Assembly (NCBI GenBank): GCA_900548355.1
Contig: URKR01000001.1
Location: 124,001-188,000, forward strand
Source of the DNA: an uncultured Oscillospiraceae bacterium
GTDB taxonomy: Bacteria > Bacillota > Clostridia > Oscillospirales > Ruminococcaceae
Length of the DNA stretch: 64,000 bases
Direction: 5' to 3'
Shown in pieces: positions 1 to 8,818 of this stretch (its first letter is position 1; each line of letters begins with the position of its first letter). A program made the translations under genes and the position numbers. The notes under the pieces were generated by a model that searched no databases, had not been told where the DNA came from, and saw only the letters and a program-made list of their open reading frames with translations.

Positions 1-55
1 GCGGATACAGTATAATAGCTTCAGATTATTTTTGCAAGAGAGTTGAGGAAATCGC

Positions 56-715
56 ATGAATGGCTTGCTGGGCCCCGGTGCGTTGTACCTGTTTGCCATC
101 CGCGCCCTGGTTACCCTGATTGTTATACCGTTTCATGAATCTGCACACGCATTGGTCAGCTGGCTGTTGGGGGACCCGACCGCTAAAAACGCAGGCCGTC
201 TTTCCATGAACCCGCTGCGTCATTTTGATCCAGTGGGCACGGTTTGTATGCTGCTGGGCGGCGTCGGTTGGGCTAGGCCGGTCGGGGTCCAGCCGTACCG
301 TTTTCGTAACCCTAAGGTTGGCATGGCGGTTTCGGCTGCGGCAGGGCCGATGTCCAACCTGCTGCTGGCTTATATTTGCATGATCCTTTATAAAGCGGCA
401 GTGTATGCCACAAACGGTGCAGCCGCCGGGGTAGTGCTGGACTTTTTGTGGCTGATGATTTCAATGAACACGAGTTTGGCTGTTTTTAATCTGCTACCGG
501 TACCGCCGTTTGACGGCAGCCGGATTTTTTTGCTGTTTTTGCCGCAGCGTACCTATTTCCGCGCGATGCGGTATGAAAGGGTCATCATGGCTGTGGTGCT
601 GTTGCTGGTGTTGACCGGCCTGTTAGACCGGCCGCTTTCTTTCTGCGTCAACGCAGTGTGGCAGGGGCTGGACACAGGCACCCTGTTTGTGGATGCTTTG
701 TTTCGAGGGTTGTAA
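56..715 (+). CDS. Site-2 protease family (M50) membrane metalloprotease
   Basis: Polytopic membrane zinc metalloprotease of the short S2P/M50 type. The zinc motif HESAH (HExxH) lies at residues 27-31 in the first hydrophobic segment, and a later segment carries NLLPVPPFDG, the family NxxPxPPxDG motif supplying the third ligand. At 219 residues it has the usual length for the stand-alone class without a PDZ domain. A TATAAT at 11-16 could be its -10 box, but the -35 region falls outside the window. It ends 12 bases before scpA, an order common in Firmicutes. The substrate cannot be read from sequence. Confidence 0.9.
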   Translation: MNGLLGPGALYLFAIRALVTLIVIPFHESAHALVSWLLGDPTAKNAGRLSMNPLRHFDPVGTVCMLLGGVGWARPVGVQPYRFRNPKVGMAVSAAAGPMSNLLLAYICMILYKAAVYATNGAAAGVVLDFLWLMISMNTSLAVFNLLPVPPFDGSRIFLLFLPQRTYFRAMRYERVIMAVVLLLVLTGLLDRPLSFCVNAVWQGLDTGTLFVDALFRGL

Positions 716-727
716 GTTGGGAGTTTC

Positions 728-1462
728 ATGGAAGTATTGACCTTTCACCTGGAAGATTTTGACGGGCCGCTGGATTTGCTGCTGCATCTGGTAGGCAAGA
801 ATAAAATGAACCTCTATGACATCAATATCATGGAGCTGATTGACCAATATACTGCCGCCATAGCCTCCACGCAGGACCGCATGGAAGTTTCCAGTGAGTT
901 TATTGATATGGCGGCTCATCTTGTACAGATGAAAAGCGCCCTGCTACTGCCGCGAAGCCAGGAAGCCGAACGCATGAAGGCAGAGCTGACCGGACGCCTT
1001 ATCGAATACAGCGCCTGTAAGCGGGTAGCGGCTGCCCTGGGCAGCCGCGCGCGGGATATGTATACGGCGGTGCGCAAGCCGATGACGCTCAAAAGCCCTG
1101 CGGAATATACCCGCCCGCAAGACCCGGACAGATTGGTCCAGGCCTGGTATAATCTGATGGGCCGCAGTCTGCGCCGCCGGAAGCCCAGTCAGGAACGGTT
1201 TGAACCGTTGGTTGCAGCGCCTTTTGTCTCAGTGGGCAGCCGGGTGGCGCATCTTTTGCGCGGGCTGCTGCGCGGTACGCTGCACCGGATGAGCCAGCTG
1301 TTCAACCCGCAGGAAAGCCGCAGCACCAATGTGGCAACCTTTCTGGCTTTATTGGAACTGATTCGTGCCGGGCGTGTTCGGCTGGACGAATCGGGCGTGA
1401 TGACGATTGACCGGCGCCGTCGCTCGCGCCAGCAAAACGGGGGAGGAATGCCTGATGAATGA
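728..1462 (+). CDS. scpA: Segregation and condensation protein A
   Basis: Kleisin subunit of the bacterial SMC condensin; it bridges the SMC heads and binds ScpB. The N-terminus has the family signature (FDGPLDLLLHLV near residue 12, then NKMNLYDINIMELIDQY), and the C-terminal winged-helix end (NVATFLALLELIRAGRV) contacts the SMC head. Length 244 residues is typical. The last 8 bases overlap scpB, so the two are translationally coupled. Confidence 0.96.
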   Translation: MEVLTFHLEDFDGPLDLLLHLVGKNKMNLYDINIMELIDQYTAAIASTQDRMEVSSEFIDMAAHLVQMKSALLLPRSQEAERMKAELTGRLIEYSACKRVAAALGSRARDMYTAVRKPMTLKSPAEYTRPQDPDRLVQAWYNLMGRSLRRRKPSQERFEPLVAAPFVSVGSRVAHLLRGLLRGTLHRMSQLFNPQESRSTNVATFLALLELIRAGRVRLDESGVMTIDRRRRSRQQNGGGMPDE

Positions 1463-2009
1463 ACGCCAGAAACTTGGTGCATTGGAAGCAATGCTGTTTG
1501 CCCACGCGGAACCGGTAGAGACCGCGCGTCTGGCGGAGGCCATGCGGCTGGAGGCCGCACAGGTAGAGGAACTATTGGCTTCTTTGCAGGCAGATTATGA
1601 CGCCAGGGAAAGCGGCATAGCGCTGCTCCGATTTGAGGGCGGGCGCTGGCAGATGTCCACGCGCCCGTATTACGGCGAGATGGTCAAACGAGTGCTGGAT
1701 ACCCGCCACGATGCGCCGCTTTCACCCGCCGCGCTTGAGGTGCTGGCCGTCATTGCATACAACCAGCCCGTATCCCGCAGCTTTATTGAACAGGTGCGCG
1801 GTGTGGATTCGTCCTCCACCGTTTCAAAACTGCTGGATCGCGGCCTGATTGAAGAGGCTGGCCGGCTGGACCTGCCCGGCAAGCCGGTTGCGTTCCGGGT
1901 GACCGATACCTTCCTGCGGGTATTTGGCCTTGCAAGCTTGGCGGAACTGCCGCCGCTGCATGAGGAAGAAACAGAGGAAACCCTTGAACCGGAGGAAGCG
2001 CAGCCGTGA
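1455..2009 (+). CDS. scpB: Segregation and condensation protein B
   Basis: Partner of ScpA in the SMC complex, built from two winged-helix domains. Recognisable stretches are LGALEAMLFAHAEPV at the start and ALEVLAVIAYNQPVSRSFIEQVRG in the middle, followed by SSTVSKLLDRGLIEE. I chose ATG 1455 because GGGAGG lies just upstream inside scpA and this gives the normal ScpB N-terminus; the frame stays open further upstream but that extension is unlike the family. It overlaps scpA by 8 bases and the next gene by 4. Confidence 0.95.
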   Translation: MNERQKLGALEAMLFAHAEPVETARLAEAMRLEAAQVEELLASLQADYDARESGIALLRFEGGRWQMSTRPYYGEMVKRVLDTRHDAPLSPAALEVLAVIAYNQPVSRSFIEQVRGVDSSSTVSKLLDRGLIEEAGRLDLPGKPVAFRVTDTFLRVFGLASLAELPPLHEEETEETLEPEEAQP

Positions 2010-2824
2010 CGGTCGTGTTAGGTGCCACGCTGCTGGTACTGCGGATTGTGGGTGGCGTACTGGCGGTACTGCTGGCAGCGGTTGCCGTTGTTTTGTTCTT
2101 ACCGGTCGGGCTGGATATCCGTTGGAGCAAAAAGGAAGGGGCGCATTGGCAGGCAAGGTTCGGCCCGCTGTCCCTGCCGCTTTATCCATTCCCCGAAGAA
2201 ATGCCGGCAGATCCGCTCGGACTTGCCCGTACCCAAAAGGCCGGGAAAAAGCCCAAACGCAAAAGCGCGGATGCGCCAGGACTTGATGCACAGGCGGGCA
2301 AAACGGTTTCTGCTACAGAGGAAGGGTCGCCCCCTTCTTCTGCATCCGCTGCACCTCAAAAGCAGGGACAGGGGAAGAACGCGCCCGGGCCGGAGCCGAG
2401 AGAGGCGCCGCCCCCCATGCCTGGAGCAGACGAGATGGACGGACTGCTGAAAGCCGGGCGCATTTTGGCGCGCGCTATGTGGCCGCACCGTGCATGGCTG
2501 CTGCAGAAAACACGGGTGCTGCACCTCTGTGTTTATTGGACAGTTACCGGGGAAGATGCTGCCGATACGGCGGTAACTTATGGCCGTCGCATTGCGCTGT
2601 TCAATACCTTGCTGTCTATTGCGCGTGATCACCTGGAAATTCGCTCGGATTCGCTGCGTCTGGAACCGGATTTCACCGGAGAACAGAAGGAGAAGCGCAG
2701 TTTTTCTTGCCAACTGCGTGCCCGAGCGTATATAATGATAAAGATCATACGAATTTTGCTGCGACGTGATCCTCAAAGCGGCCAAACGCCGCTGCAACAG
2801 ATCCTGGCAGCATTTGGTGAGTAA
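2006..2824 (+). CDS. DUF2953 (YtfI-like) membrane-anchored protein
   Basis: 272 residues with one strong N-terminal hydrophobic helix (about residues 5-32), a low-complexity Ala/Pro/Lys/Gln region (about 75-145), and a C-terminal part (LCVYWTVTGEDAADTAVTYG, then LEPDFTGEQ) resembling DUF2953. Position also supports this: in many Firmicutes a DUF2953 gene (ytfI) directly precedes the GerW/YtfJ gene, as here. Starts at GTG 2006 in a GTGA overlap with the scpB stop. Function is not established; in sporulators the pair is associated with spores. Family call is moderate, from pattern and neighbourhood. Confidence 0.7.
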   Translation: MTVVLGATLLVLRIVGGVLAVLLAAVAVVLFLPVGLDIRWSKKEGAHWQARFGPLSLPLYPFPEEMPADPLGLARTQKAGKKPKRKSADAPGLDAQAGKTVSATEEGSPPSSASAAPQKQGQGKNAPGPEPREAPPPMPGADEMDGLLKAGRILARAMWPHRAWLLQKTRVLHLCVYWTVTGEDAADTAVTYGRRIALFNTLLSIARDHLEIRSDSLRLEPDFTGEQKEKRSFSCQLRARAYIMIKIIRILLRRDPQSGQTPLQQILAAFGE

Positions 2825-2870
2825 AACGGCTCGCCGGAAGGCCGGCCGATAGAATTGAGGAGGTTATGAA

Positions 2871-3326
2871 ATGGCAGAGCATCCGCTTCAGGGCATGATG
2901 GGCATCACAATGGACAAGGTTCGCGAAATGGTGGATTCTTCCACCATCATTGGAGATCCGATCAAGGTGGACCAGGAAACCACAATCATTCCGGTATCCC
3001 GCGTTACGTTCGGGTTTGCTTCCGGCGGGTCCGATGTCGGCGCCAAAGCCAGCAAGGAGATGTTTGGCGGCGGGTCCGGGGCCGGGGTGTCAATCACGCC
3101 GGTTGCATTCCTTATCATCACACCTTCCGGCGTGCGCACAATGCAGCTGAATGAGCACGCCGGTACACTGGACAACGCCATCAGTGCCCTGCCGGAACTG
3201 GTGGACAAGCTGGCCGCCATGCTCGGCCGCACCAAACCCAGCCAGGACGCTGCCAAGGAGGCAGCAAAGGAAGCGTTTGCCGAAGCGGAAAAAGCGGACG
3301 CCCAGCACAAACAACCGCAACAGTAA
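2871..3326 (+). CDS. GerW family sporulation protein (YtfJ-like)
   Basis: 151 residues. The family core is evident: MDKVREMVDSSTIIGDPI near the start, then VTFGFASGGSDVG, a Gly-rich FGGGSGAGVSITPVAFLII, and an Ala/Lys/Glu-rich tail. GerW/YtfJ proteins are needed for normal spore germination in Bacillus. A GAGGAGG site precedes ATG 2871. It follows the DUF2953 gene by 46 bases, the usual pairing. Its presence agrees with spoVM, the GerA-type genes and the SpoIIM-like gene elsewhere in the window. Confidence 0.9.
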   Translation: MAEHPLQGMMGITMDKVREMVDSSTIIGDPIKVDQETTIIPVSRVTFGFASGGSDVGAKASKEMFGGGSGAGVSITPVAFLIITPSGVRTMQLNEHAGTLDNAISALPELVDKLAAMLGRTKPSQDAAKEAAKEAFAEAEKADAQHKQPQQ

Positions 3327-3395
3327 GCAGGCCGGTGCGCCTGCCGGGCGCAGGGAGGCTATGCCCCTTTGCGCTCTTTTTTGAAAGGAATAACT

Positions 3396-4163
3396 ATGGC
3401 AGAACAACGTATCCAAAAAGTTCTTTCTGACCAGGGAATCTGCTCACGCCGCGCTGCGGAGAGGATGATTGCCGAAGGTCGGGTCAAAGTCAACGGCCGC
3501 CCGGTTTCGCTGGGAGATAAGATGGACCCTGACTTTGATAAGGTCTCGATTGACGGAAAAAACCAGCGCATCGTACGGAAGCGCAAATATATCTACATTA
3601 TGCTGCACAAGCCCCGTGGTTATATTACAACGGCATCCGATGAGCGTGGACGCAAAACCGTGATGGACCTGGTGGCGGATGTAGGCCGCCGTGTCTACCC
3701 GGTCGGACGTTTAGACAAGGACAGCGAAGGGCTGCTGCTGCTTACGGATGACGGAGCCTTTGCGAATCTGCTGACCCATCCGTCCGGCGGTGTGGGCAAA
3801 CTCTACCGGGTAACCGTCCGCCCGCGCGCAACCGAAGAACAGATTGTTCGAATGTCAAGCGGTGTTGTGCTTGATGATGGCGTGAAGACAGCCCCTGCCG
3901 TGATCCATGTTGCGGCCGATGAACCGGGGCGCACCGTGCTGGAGATGACGCTGTTTGAGGGGCGCAACCGTGAAATCCGCCGTATGTGCGAAGCGGTGGG
4001 CCTTGAAGTCATTCGGCTTAAGCGCAGCGCCGAAGGCCCGGTCAAACTGGGGATGCTGCCGCCAGGAGCCTGGCGTGAACTCAAACGCTCGGAGGTGACG
4101 GCACTGCGCAATGCGGCACTGAAGAATGGCAAGGGTGAGCAAAACACGCCCGGCATGCGGTAA
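3396..4163 (+). CDS. rluB: RluB/RsuA-type rRNA pseudouridine synthase
   Basis: 255 residues. N-terminal S4 RNA-binding domain (QKVLSDQGICSRRAAERMI, then GRVKVNG) followed by the RsuA-family catalytic domain with the signature VGRLDKDSEGLLLLTDDG, whose Asp is the nucleophile, and GRNREIRRMCEAVGLEV. It should isomerise a uridine in 23S rRNA (RluB-like) or 16S rRNA (RsuA-like); the S4 domain and neighbourhood near scpAB favour RluB. ATG 3396 is preceded by GAAAGGA; the upstream in-frame extension has no homologous sequence. Confidence 0.92.
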   Translation: MAEQRIQKVLSDQGICSRRAAERMIAEGRVKVNGRPVSLGDKMDPDFDKVSIDGKNQRIVRKRKYIYIMLHKPRGYITTASDERGRKTVMDLVADVGRRVYPVGRLDKDSEGLLLLTDDGAFANLLTHPSGGVGKLYRVTVRPRATEEQIVRMSSGVVLDDGVKTAPAVIHVAADEPGRTVLEMTLFEGRNREIRRMCEAVGLEVIRLKRSAEGPVKLGMLPPGAWRELKRSEVTALRNAALKNGKGEQNTPGMR

Positions 4164-4210
4164 AGAAGAGGAAAAAAAGTAAAAAACCGGCCAAATGCAC
4201 AAAAAAGTAC

Positions 4211-4239
4211 TTGTCCGGCAAAAAAAATGGTTGTATAAT
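4211..4239 (+). promoter_or_regulatory. Sigma-A promoter of the carboxyltransferase operon
   Basis: TTGTCC at 4211-4216, a 17-base spacer and a perfect TATAAT at 4234-4239, about 70 bases before the first gene. The tract between rluB and this promoter is A-rich and holds no gene. Confidence 0.75.
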
Positions 4240-4308
4240 GTTTTTATATGGCAAGATGGGGGATCACGGTTCCCAGAACCATAGTTCTTGATTACAGGAG
4301 GTCAGTAC

Positions 4309-5631
4309 ATGGCTGCAAAGAAACCTGGCAAGGCCGAGCTCCTTGCCGCATTTTTTGACGATGGAAGCTATTCCGCATTGTTTGCGGACGGCCCGGTCAG
4401 CGCGGCGTATGGCTGCGCAAACGGGCAGAGCACCTATGTGGTGTTCCAAAACGGCCAGCCCATCGGTGTGGACGATATCGAAAAGACCATCCGTGTCCTT
4501 GCAATGGCTGCCGAAACCGGCGCCCCGGTCGTAACGTTCTACGATTCGACCGGCGCCTGCCTGGAAAACGGGCTCGCCCTGCTGAACGCGAACTCTCGCC
4601 TGACGGCGCAGATTGCCCGCATTTCCGGCGTTGTACCGCAGGTAGCGGTCGTGACTGGCACTTGTGCGGGTTCCGCTTCGGTGCAGGCAGCTGCCGCCGA
4701 CCTCTGCATCATGAGCGAGGAGGCCGAGCTCTTCCTGAACGCGCCGTTCAACAGCGAGGACAAGGTGGCCAAAGCCGGTTCTACCGCGTTTGCGGCCCGC
4801 GCCGGCGTGGCGGCCCTGACCGCAAAGAACGCGCCGGAGGCCGCCAAGCTGGCGGCCCGCGTGGTGGGGCTGCTGCCTGCCAACAACCTGGCCGGCCCGG
4901 CTGTCTTTGATTTTGCAGCTCCGGCCAAGGCATTGAACCTTTCAAAGTATGACCCGGCTGACGCCGTAGCGGCGCTGGCTGACGCAGACAGCACCGTGGA
5001 GCTTTACGCCGGCTATGGCAAGGCGGTCTATACGGCGCTGGCCACTGTCAATGGTGCAGCGGTTGGCGTGGTTGCCACCGCCAAGCGGGCGATCAACCAC
5101 CATGCCACTGCAAAGGCGGCGCGCTTCATCCGCCTGTGTGATGCATACAGCATCCCGGTGGTAACGGTTGTCAATACCGACGGCTTCGTTCGCAGCGAAG
5201 GCGACGATATGGCCGGCGGCATTCGCCAGGCGGCTCGTTTGGCCGGCGTTTATGCGGAGGCAACCACTGTCAAGGTGGCGATCCTTGCAGGGGAAGCGGT
5301 CGGCCCGATTTACACTGTCTTTGCCGCATCAGCCGATTGGCGTATTGCGATGGAAGGCTGCACGGTGGCCCCGCTCTCCCCGGAAGCTGCTGTCAGCGTA
5401 TTGTATAAGGACGAAATCTTCGCTTCGGACAACATCCAGAAAGCGACCGCCGACAAGGCGGCTTCCTACCGTTCCGAAGTTGCAAGCGCTTCGGCCGCTG
5501 TGGCCGGCGGCGCGGCGGATGCCGCGGTCGCCCCGGCCGGCGTGCGCGCTGCCCTGGCCCAGGCGCTGGATATGCTGGCCAGCAAGCGCGCGGTGCGCTT
5601 GGCCAAGAAGCACGGCAACATTGCTCTGTAA
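4309..5631 (+). CDS. Acyl-CoA carboxyltransferase-like protein (12S / MmdA-like)
   Basis: 440-residue crotonase-fold carboxyltransferase, shorter at the N-terminus than typical 500-520-residue PccB/MmdA/12S subunits. The first half contains VVTGTCAGSASVQAAAADLCIM, matching the family GxCAGG oxyanion loop; the second half contains KAARFIRLCDAYSIPVVTVV, GGIRQAARLAGVYAEATTVKVAIL and a degenerate GEAVGPIY where relatives have YGGAY. ATG 4309 follows AGGAGG at 4296-4301; a TTG at 4288 is less likely. Genes for a biotin carrier and a 5S-like subunit follow. Family knowledge suggests transfer of carboxyl between an acyl-CoA and biotin; the actual acyl-CoA is unknown. Confidence 0.75.
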   Translation: MAAKKPGKAELLAAFFDDGSYSALFADGPVSAAYGCANGQSTYVVFQNGQPIGVDDIEKTIRVLAMAAETGAPVVTFYDSTGACLENGLALLNANSRLTAQIARISGVVPQVAVVTGTCAGSASVQAAAADLCIMSEEAELFLNAPFNSEDKVAKAGSTAFAARAGVAALTAKNAPEAAKLAARVVGLLPANNLAGPAVFDFAAPAKALNLSKYDPADAVAALADADSTVELYAGYGKAVYTALATVNGAAVGVVATAKRAINHHATAKAARFIRLCDAYSIPVVTVVNTDGFVRSEGDDMAGGIRQAARLAGVYAEATTVKVAILAGEAVGPIYTVFAASADWRIAMEGCTVAPLSPEAAVSVLYKDEIFASDNIQKATADKAASYRSEVASASAAVAGGAADAAVAPAGVRAALAQALDMLASKRAVRLAKKHGNIAL

Positions 5632-5667
5632 AATCTCATCTGGAATATTGCTAAGGAGGACCTTCCC

Positions 5668-6054
5668 ATGAAACACCTTACCGTTACCGTGAACGGCGTC
5701 GCCTATGATGTCACCGTTGAGGAAACCGCCGGCGGCGCTCCCGTACCCGCTGCTGCGCCTGCCCCTGCTGCTGCCCCCGCGCCCGCAGCGGCCCCGGCGC
5801 CGGCTGCTGCGCCGGCTGCCGCTCCCGGCGGTGCTGCCGGTGCCGTGAGCGTTTCCGCCCCGATGCCGGGTAACATTCTGGATGTCCGCGTCAAGCCGGG
5901 CGATTCGGTTAAGGCCGGCGACACGCTGCTGATTCTGGAAGCCATGAAGATGGAAAATGAAATCTCTGCGCCGCAGGACGGCACCATCGCCAGCGTCAAT
6001 GTGGCCAAAGGTGATACCGTCAACTCCGGCGACCTGCTCTGCACGATGAACTGA
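5668..6054 (+). CDS. Biotin carboxyl carrier protein (1.3S-like)
   Basis: 128 residues. Short N-terminal lead (KHLTVTVNGVAYDVTVEE), then an Ala/Pro-only flexible linker of about 35 residues with repeated AAPAP units, then a biotinyl domain with EAMKMENE, whose first Lys is the biotin attachment site. The architecture matches the 1.3S subunit of Propionibacterium transcarboxylase and the gamma/carrier subunits of decarboxylase pumps. GGAGG lies upstream of ATG 5668. It sits between the two carboxyltransferase genes and probably shuttles CO2 between them. Confidence 0.93.
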   Translation: MKHLTVTVNGVAYDVTVEETAGGAPVPAAAPAPAAAPAPAAAPAPAAAPAAAPGGAAGAVSVSAPMPGNILDVRVKPGDSVKAGDTLLILEAMKMENEISAPQDGTIASVNVAKGDTVNSGDLLCTMN

Positions 6055-6093
6055 TAGGCCGTGCCGGCAAGTTTGAAAACGAGGTGAATTAGA

Positions 6094-7497
6094 TTGGCTA
6101 AGAAACCCATTAAAATTACCGAAGTCGTCCTGCGTGACGCGCACCAGTCGCTGCTGGCCACCCGTATGACCATCGACGAGATGCTGCCCATCCTCAAGAC
6201 GATGGACGAAGTCGGTTATTTCTCGATCGAATGCTGGGGCGGCGCCACATTTGACTCCTGCATCCGTTTTCTGGATGAAGACCCGTGGGAGCGTCTGCGC
6301 ACCCTGCGCCGCGAAATGCCCAACACCAAACTGCAAATGCTGTTCCGCGGTCAGAATATGCTCGGTTACCGTCACTATGCTGACGATGCAGTCGAATACT
6401 TCGTCCAGAAGTCGGTTGCCAACGGCATTGACATCCTGCGCATCTTTGACGCGCTGAATGACCCCCGCAACCTGCAGACCGCTATCAAGGCCGCCCGCAA
6501 GGAAAAGGCCCATGTCCAGGCTTGCATCAGCTACACCCTGAGCCCGGTGCACACCAACGAATACTTTGTTGAGTATGCCAAGCAGCTTGAAGAGATGGGG
6601 GCTGATTCCATCTGCATCAAGGATATGGCCGGCCTGCTCAAGCCCTATACCTGCTATGACCTGGTCAAGGCACTGAAGGAAGCTGTGAGCATCCCCATTG
6701 ATATCCACAGCCACTACACCGCCGGCCTGGCTTCGATGTCCATCATCAAGGGCATTGAGGCCGGCGCGGACATCATCGATACCGCGATGAGCCCGCTGGC
6801 GCTGGGCACTTCCCATATGCCGACCGAAAGCTTGGTTGCCGCCTTACAGGGCACCGAGTACGATACCGGCCTGGATCTGGCCAAGCTGAATGTTGTGCGT
6901 GAGCATTTCGCCAAGCTTCGTGAAAAGTATATTGCCAATGGGCAGATCAATCCGAAGGTTCTCGGCGTTGACGCCAATACCTTGCTGTATCAGGTTCCGG
7001 GCGGTATGCTCTCGAACATGATCAAGCAGCTCAAGGATGCCGGCAAGGAAGACCAGCTTGACGAGGTTCTCAAGGAGATCCCGCGCGTGCGTGAGGACGC
7101 CGGCTACCCGCCGCTTGTCACCCCGACCAGCCAGATTGTTGGCACCCAGGCGGTGTTCAATGTCATTATGGGTGAACGTTACAAGATGGTCACCAAGGAA
7201 TTCCGCGGCCTGGTGCACGGTGATTATGGCAAGACCCCCGCACCGATCAAGCCCGAATTCACCAAGATGATCCTCAAGGGCGAAGAACCCATCACCTGCC
7301 GCCCGGCTGATTTACTTGAGCCGGAAGTTGAGAAGATGAAGGCTGAGGCCGCCAAGTATGTGATCCAGGAAGAAGACGTGCTGACCTACGCGATGTTCCC
7401 GCAGGTTGCGCCGAAATTCTTCGAAAAGCGCAATGCTCGCCTGCAGGGCGTGGATGCGCTGCACGCAGACTATACTTCGAAGTCCCACCCCGTCTGA
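6094..7497 (+). CDS. Pyruvate/oxaloacetate carboxyltransferase subunit (5S / OadA-like)
   Basis: 467-residue TIM-barrel biotin-dependent carboxyltransferase with no fused biotin domain. Motifs: LRDAHQSLLATRM (metal ligand Asp), CWGGATFDSCIRFL, IKDMAGLL (Lys expected to be carbamylated), HSHYTAGLASM and MPTESLVAALQGTEYDTGLD. The C-terminal part forms the DUF/PYC-OADA dimerisation domain. Start is TTG 6094, set by GAGGTGA at 6081-6087. It should interconvert pyruvate and oxaloacetate on carboxybiotin. No membrane beta subunit (OadB) gene is adjacent, which argues against a sodium pump and for a soluble transcarboxylase, or for sharing subunits encoded elsewhere. Confidence 0.9.
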   Translation: MAKKPIKITEVVLRDAHQSLLATRMTIDEMLPILKTMDEVGYFSIECWGGATFDSCIRFLDEDPWERLRTLRREMPNTKLQMLFRGQNMLGYRHYADDAVEYFVQKSVANGIDILRIFDALNDPRNLQTAIKAARKEKAHVQACISYTLSPVHTNEYFVEYAKQLEEMGADSICIKDMAGLLKPYTCYDLVKALKEAVSIPIDIHSHYTAGLASMSIIKGIEAGADIIDTAMSPLALGTSHMPTESLVAALQGTEYDTGLDLAKLNVVREHFAKLREKYIANGQINPKVLGVDANTLLYQVPGGMLSNMIKQLKDAGKEDQLDEVLKEIPRVREDAGYPPLVTPTSQIVGTQAVFNVIMGERYKMVTKEFRGLVHGDYGKTPAPIKPEFTKMILKGEEPITCRPADLLEPEVEKMKAEAAKYVIQEEDVLTYAMFPQVAPKFFEKRNARLQGVDALHADYTSKSHPV

Positions 7498-7509
7498 TTT
7501 ATAAATTTT

Positions 7510-7551
7510 GCCCCCGCAAACCGGCTTTTGCCGTGTCTGCGGGGGCATTTG
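7510..7551 (+). terminator. Rho-independent terminator after the carboxyltransferase operon
   Basis: Inverted repeat GCCCCCGCA (7510-7518) and TGCGGGGGC (7538-7546), a 9-bp GC-rich stem followed by a short, weak T tract, 12 bases after the stop of the 5S-like gene. Confidence 0.75.
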
Positions 7552-7553
7552 TC

Positions 7554-7582
7554 TTGCAAAATGTACCGGGGAATAGTATAAT
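7554..7582 (+). promoter_or_regulatory. Sigma-A promoter of the yicC-gmk-priA operon
   Basis: TTGCAA at 7554-7559, 17-base spacer, perfect TATAAT at 7577-7582, 48 bases before the yicC start and directly after the previous terminator. Confidence 0.8.
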
Positions 7583-7630
7583 AACTTGGATACCCATCCG
7601 TATTTGGCTGTGAGTGAAAAGAGGAACCCT

Positions 7631-8509
7631 ATGGTATGGAGTATGACAGGGTACGGCCGTGCCCAACAGATGCTGCATGGCCGTGAAATTACCGTGGAAA
7701 TGCGCAGTGTGAATGCACGGTATCTTGAGTATGCCGCGCGGCTGCCGCGCAACTGTGCTTTTTTGGAAGAACCGGTCAAAAAGCTGGTGGCGGCCCAGGT
7801 ACACCGCGGCAAGGTTGAACTTAGCCTGACCATCCAAAGCACAACGGCGGCGGATGCATCGGTGCAGATCAACTGGGCGCTGGCCAAGAGTTACCAGCAG
7901 GCGCTGGCCAGTTTGGCGGAACAGCTTGACCTTAAGCAGGATATGACAGTTACCACCTTGACCCGCTTCCCCGATGTGCTTGTGCCGGTGGCAGCTCCGG
8001 CTGATCCGGAAGAGTTGCAGGCAGATGTGGAAGTTGTTGTCCAACAGGCTATTGAAGCGTTTTTGCAGATGCGCGCGTCCGAAGGCGCCAAGCTGGCAGC
8101 TGACGTGTGCGAAAAACTTGCTGCGGTAGAAATGTTGGTCGGGCAGATTGAACAGGGCAGCACTGGCCGGGTGAAGGCTTATACCGAGAGGCTGTACGCC
8201 CGGCTGCAGGAACTGCTGGCGGACCGCAATATCGAGGAATCCCGGATTCTGACGGAAGCTGCGCTGTTCGCCGACAAAACGGCGGTGGATGAAGAAACGG
8301 TCCGCCTGCGCAGCCACCTGGCCCAGTACCGGGAAATTCTTGAAATGGAAGAGCCAATCGGCCGCAAGCTTGATTTTCTGACACAGGAACTGAACCGGGA
8401 GGCTAACACGATCGGTTCAAAGTGCCAGGACGCTTCCATGACAAAGCTTGTGGTCACGCTGAAATCGGAGATTGAAAAAATCCGTGAACAGATTCAGAAT
8501 ATAGAGTGA
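7631..8509 (+). CDS. yicC: YicC family endoribonuclease
   Basis: 292 residues, normal for the YicC/YloC family. It begins with the hallmark [12 protein letters not shown] and ends with the family C-terminal domain ([24 protein letters not shown], then [16 protein letters not shown]). Family members act as endoribonucleases. ATG 7631 is preceded by GAGG and restores the family N-terminus; the earlier TTG at 7586 overlaps the promoter. First gene of the long operon, as yloC is in Bacillus. Confidence 0.93.
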   Translation: MVWSMTGYGRAQQMLHGREITVEMRSVNARYLEYAARLPRNCAFLEEPVKKLVAAQVHRGKVELSLTIQSTTAADASVQINWALAKSYQQALASLAEQLDLKQDMTVTTLTRFPDVLVPVAAPADPEELQADVEVVVQQAIEAFLQMRASEGAKLAADVCEKLAAVEMLVGQIEQGSTGRVKAYTERLYARLQELLADRNIEESRILTEAALFADKTAVDEETVRLRSHLAQYREILEMEEPIGRKLDFLTQELNREANTIGSKCQDASMTKLVVTLKSEIEKIREQIQNIE

Positions 8510-8517
8510 GGCGCGCC

Positions 8518-8766
8518 ATGAAGCTGATCAACATCGGATTTGGCAATCTTGTCAATGCTGACCGCCTTGTCGCGGCGGTCAGCCCGGAGTCTGCGCCAAT
8601 CAAGCGGATGGTGCAGGATGCGCGCGACCGTGGCGCTGTGGTTGACGCAACTTACGGGCGCCGAACCCAAGCAGTTTTGATTATGGATTCGGATCACATT
8701 GTTTTGTCTGCCTTCGCACCGGAAACGATTTTGGGCCGATCGGAAGAACCCGACATGCATCAGTAA
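8518..8766 (+). CDS. remA: RemA family (DUF370) regulator
   Basis: 82 residues, starting [19 protein letters not shown], which is the diagnostic RemA/YlzA N-terminus, followed by [28 protein letters not shown]. In Bacillus RemA is a DNA-binding activator of biofilm genes; in non-biofilm Clostridia its role is unclear. It lies between yicC and gmk, the conserved position. A GTG at 8506 would overlap yicC, but ATG 8518 has a better spaced GAGG. Confidence 0.92.
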   Translation: MKLINIGFGNLVNADRLVAAVSPESAPIKRMVQDARDRGAVVDATYGRRTQAVLIMDSDHIVLSAFAPETILGRSEEPDMHQ

Positions 8767-8818
8767 GCTTTGAGCCGGGCGGGATCGATGAAAGTAAATT
8801 TGGGGGATGTATTCAAAT

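Noticed and set aside
5740..5840. Short tandem GC repeats as a possible CRISPR-like or minisatellite array
   Set aside because: They are in-frame codons of the Ala/Pro linker of the biotin carrier protein, not an array with spacers.
5329..6816. 495-codon open frame on the minus strand across the carboxyltransferase genes
   Set aside because: It is antisense to three well-identified genes, low-complexity (His, Gln, Gly rich) and has no recognisable domain; typical of GC-rich DNA.
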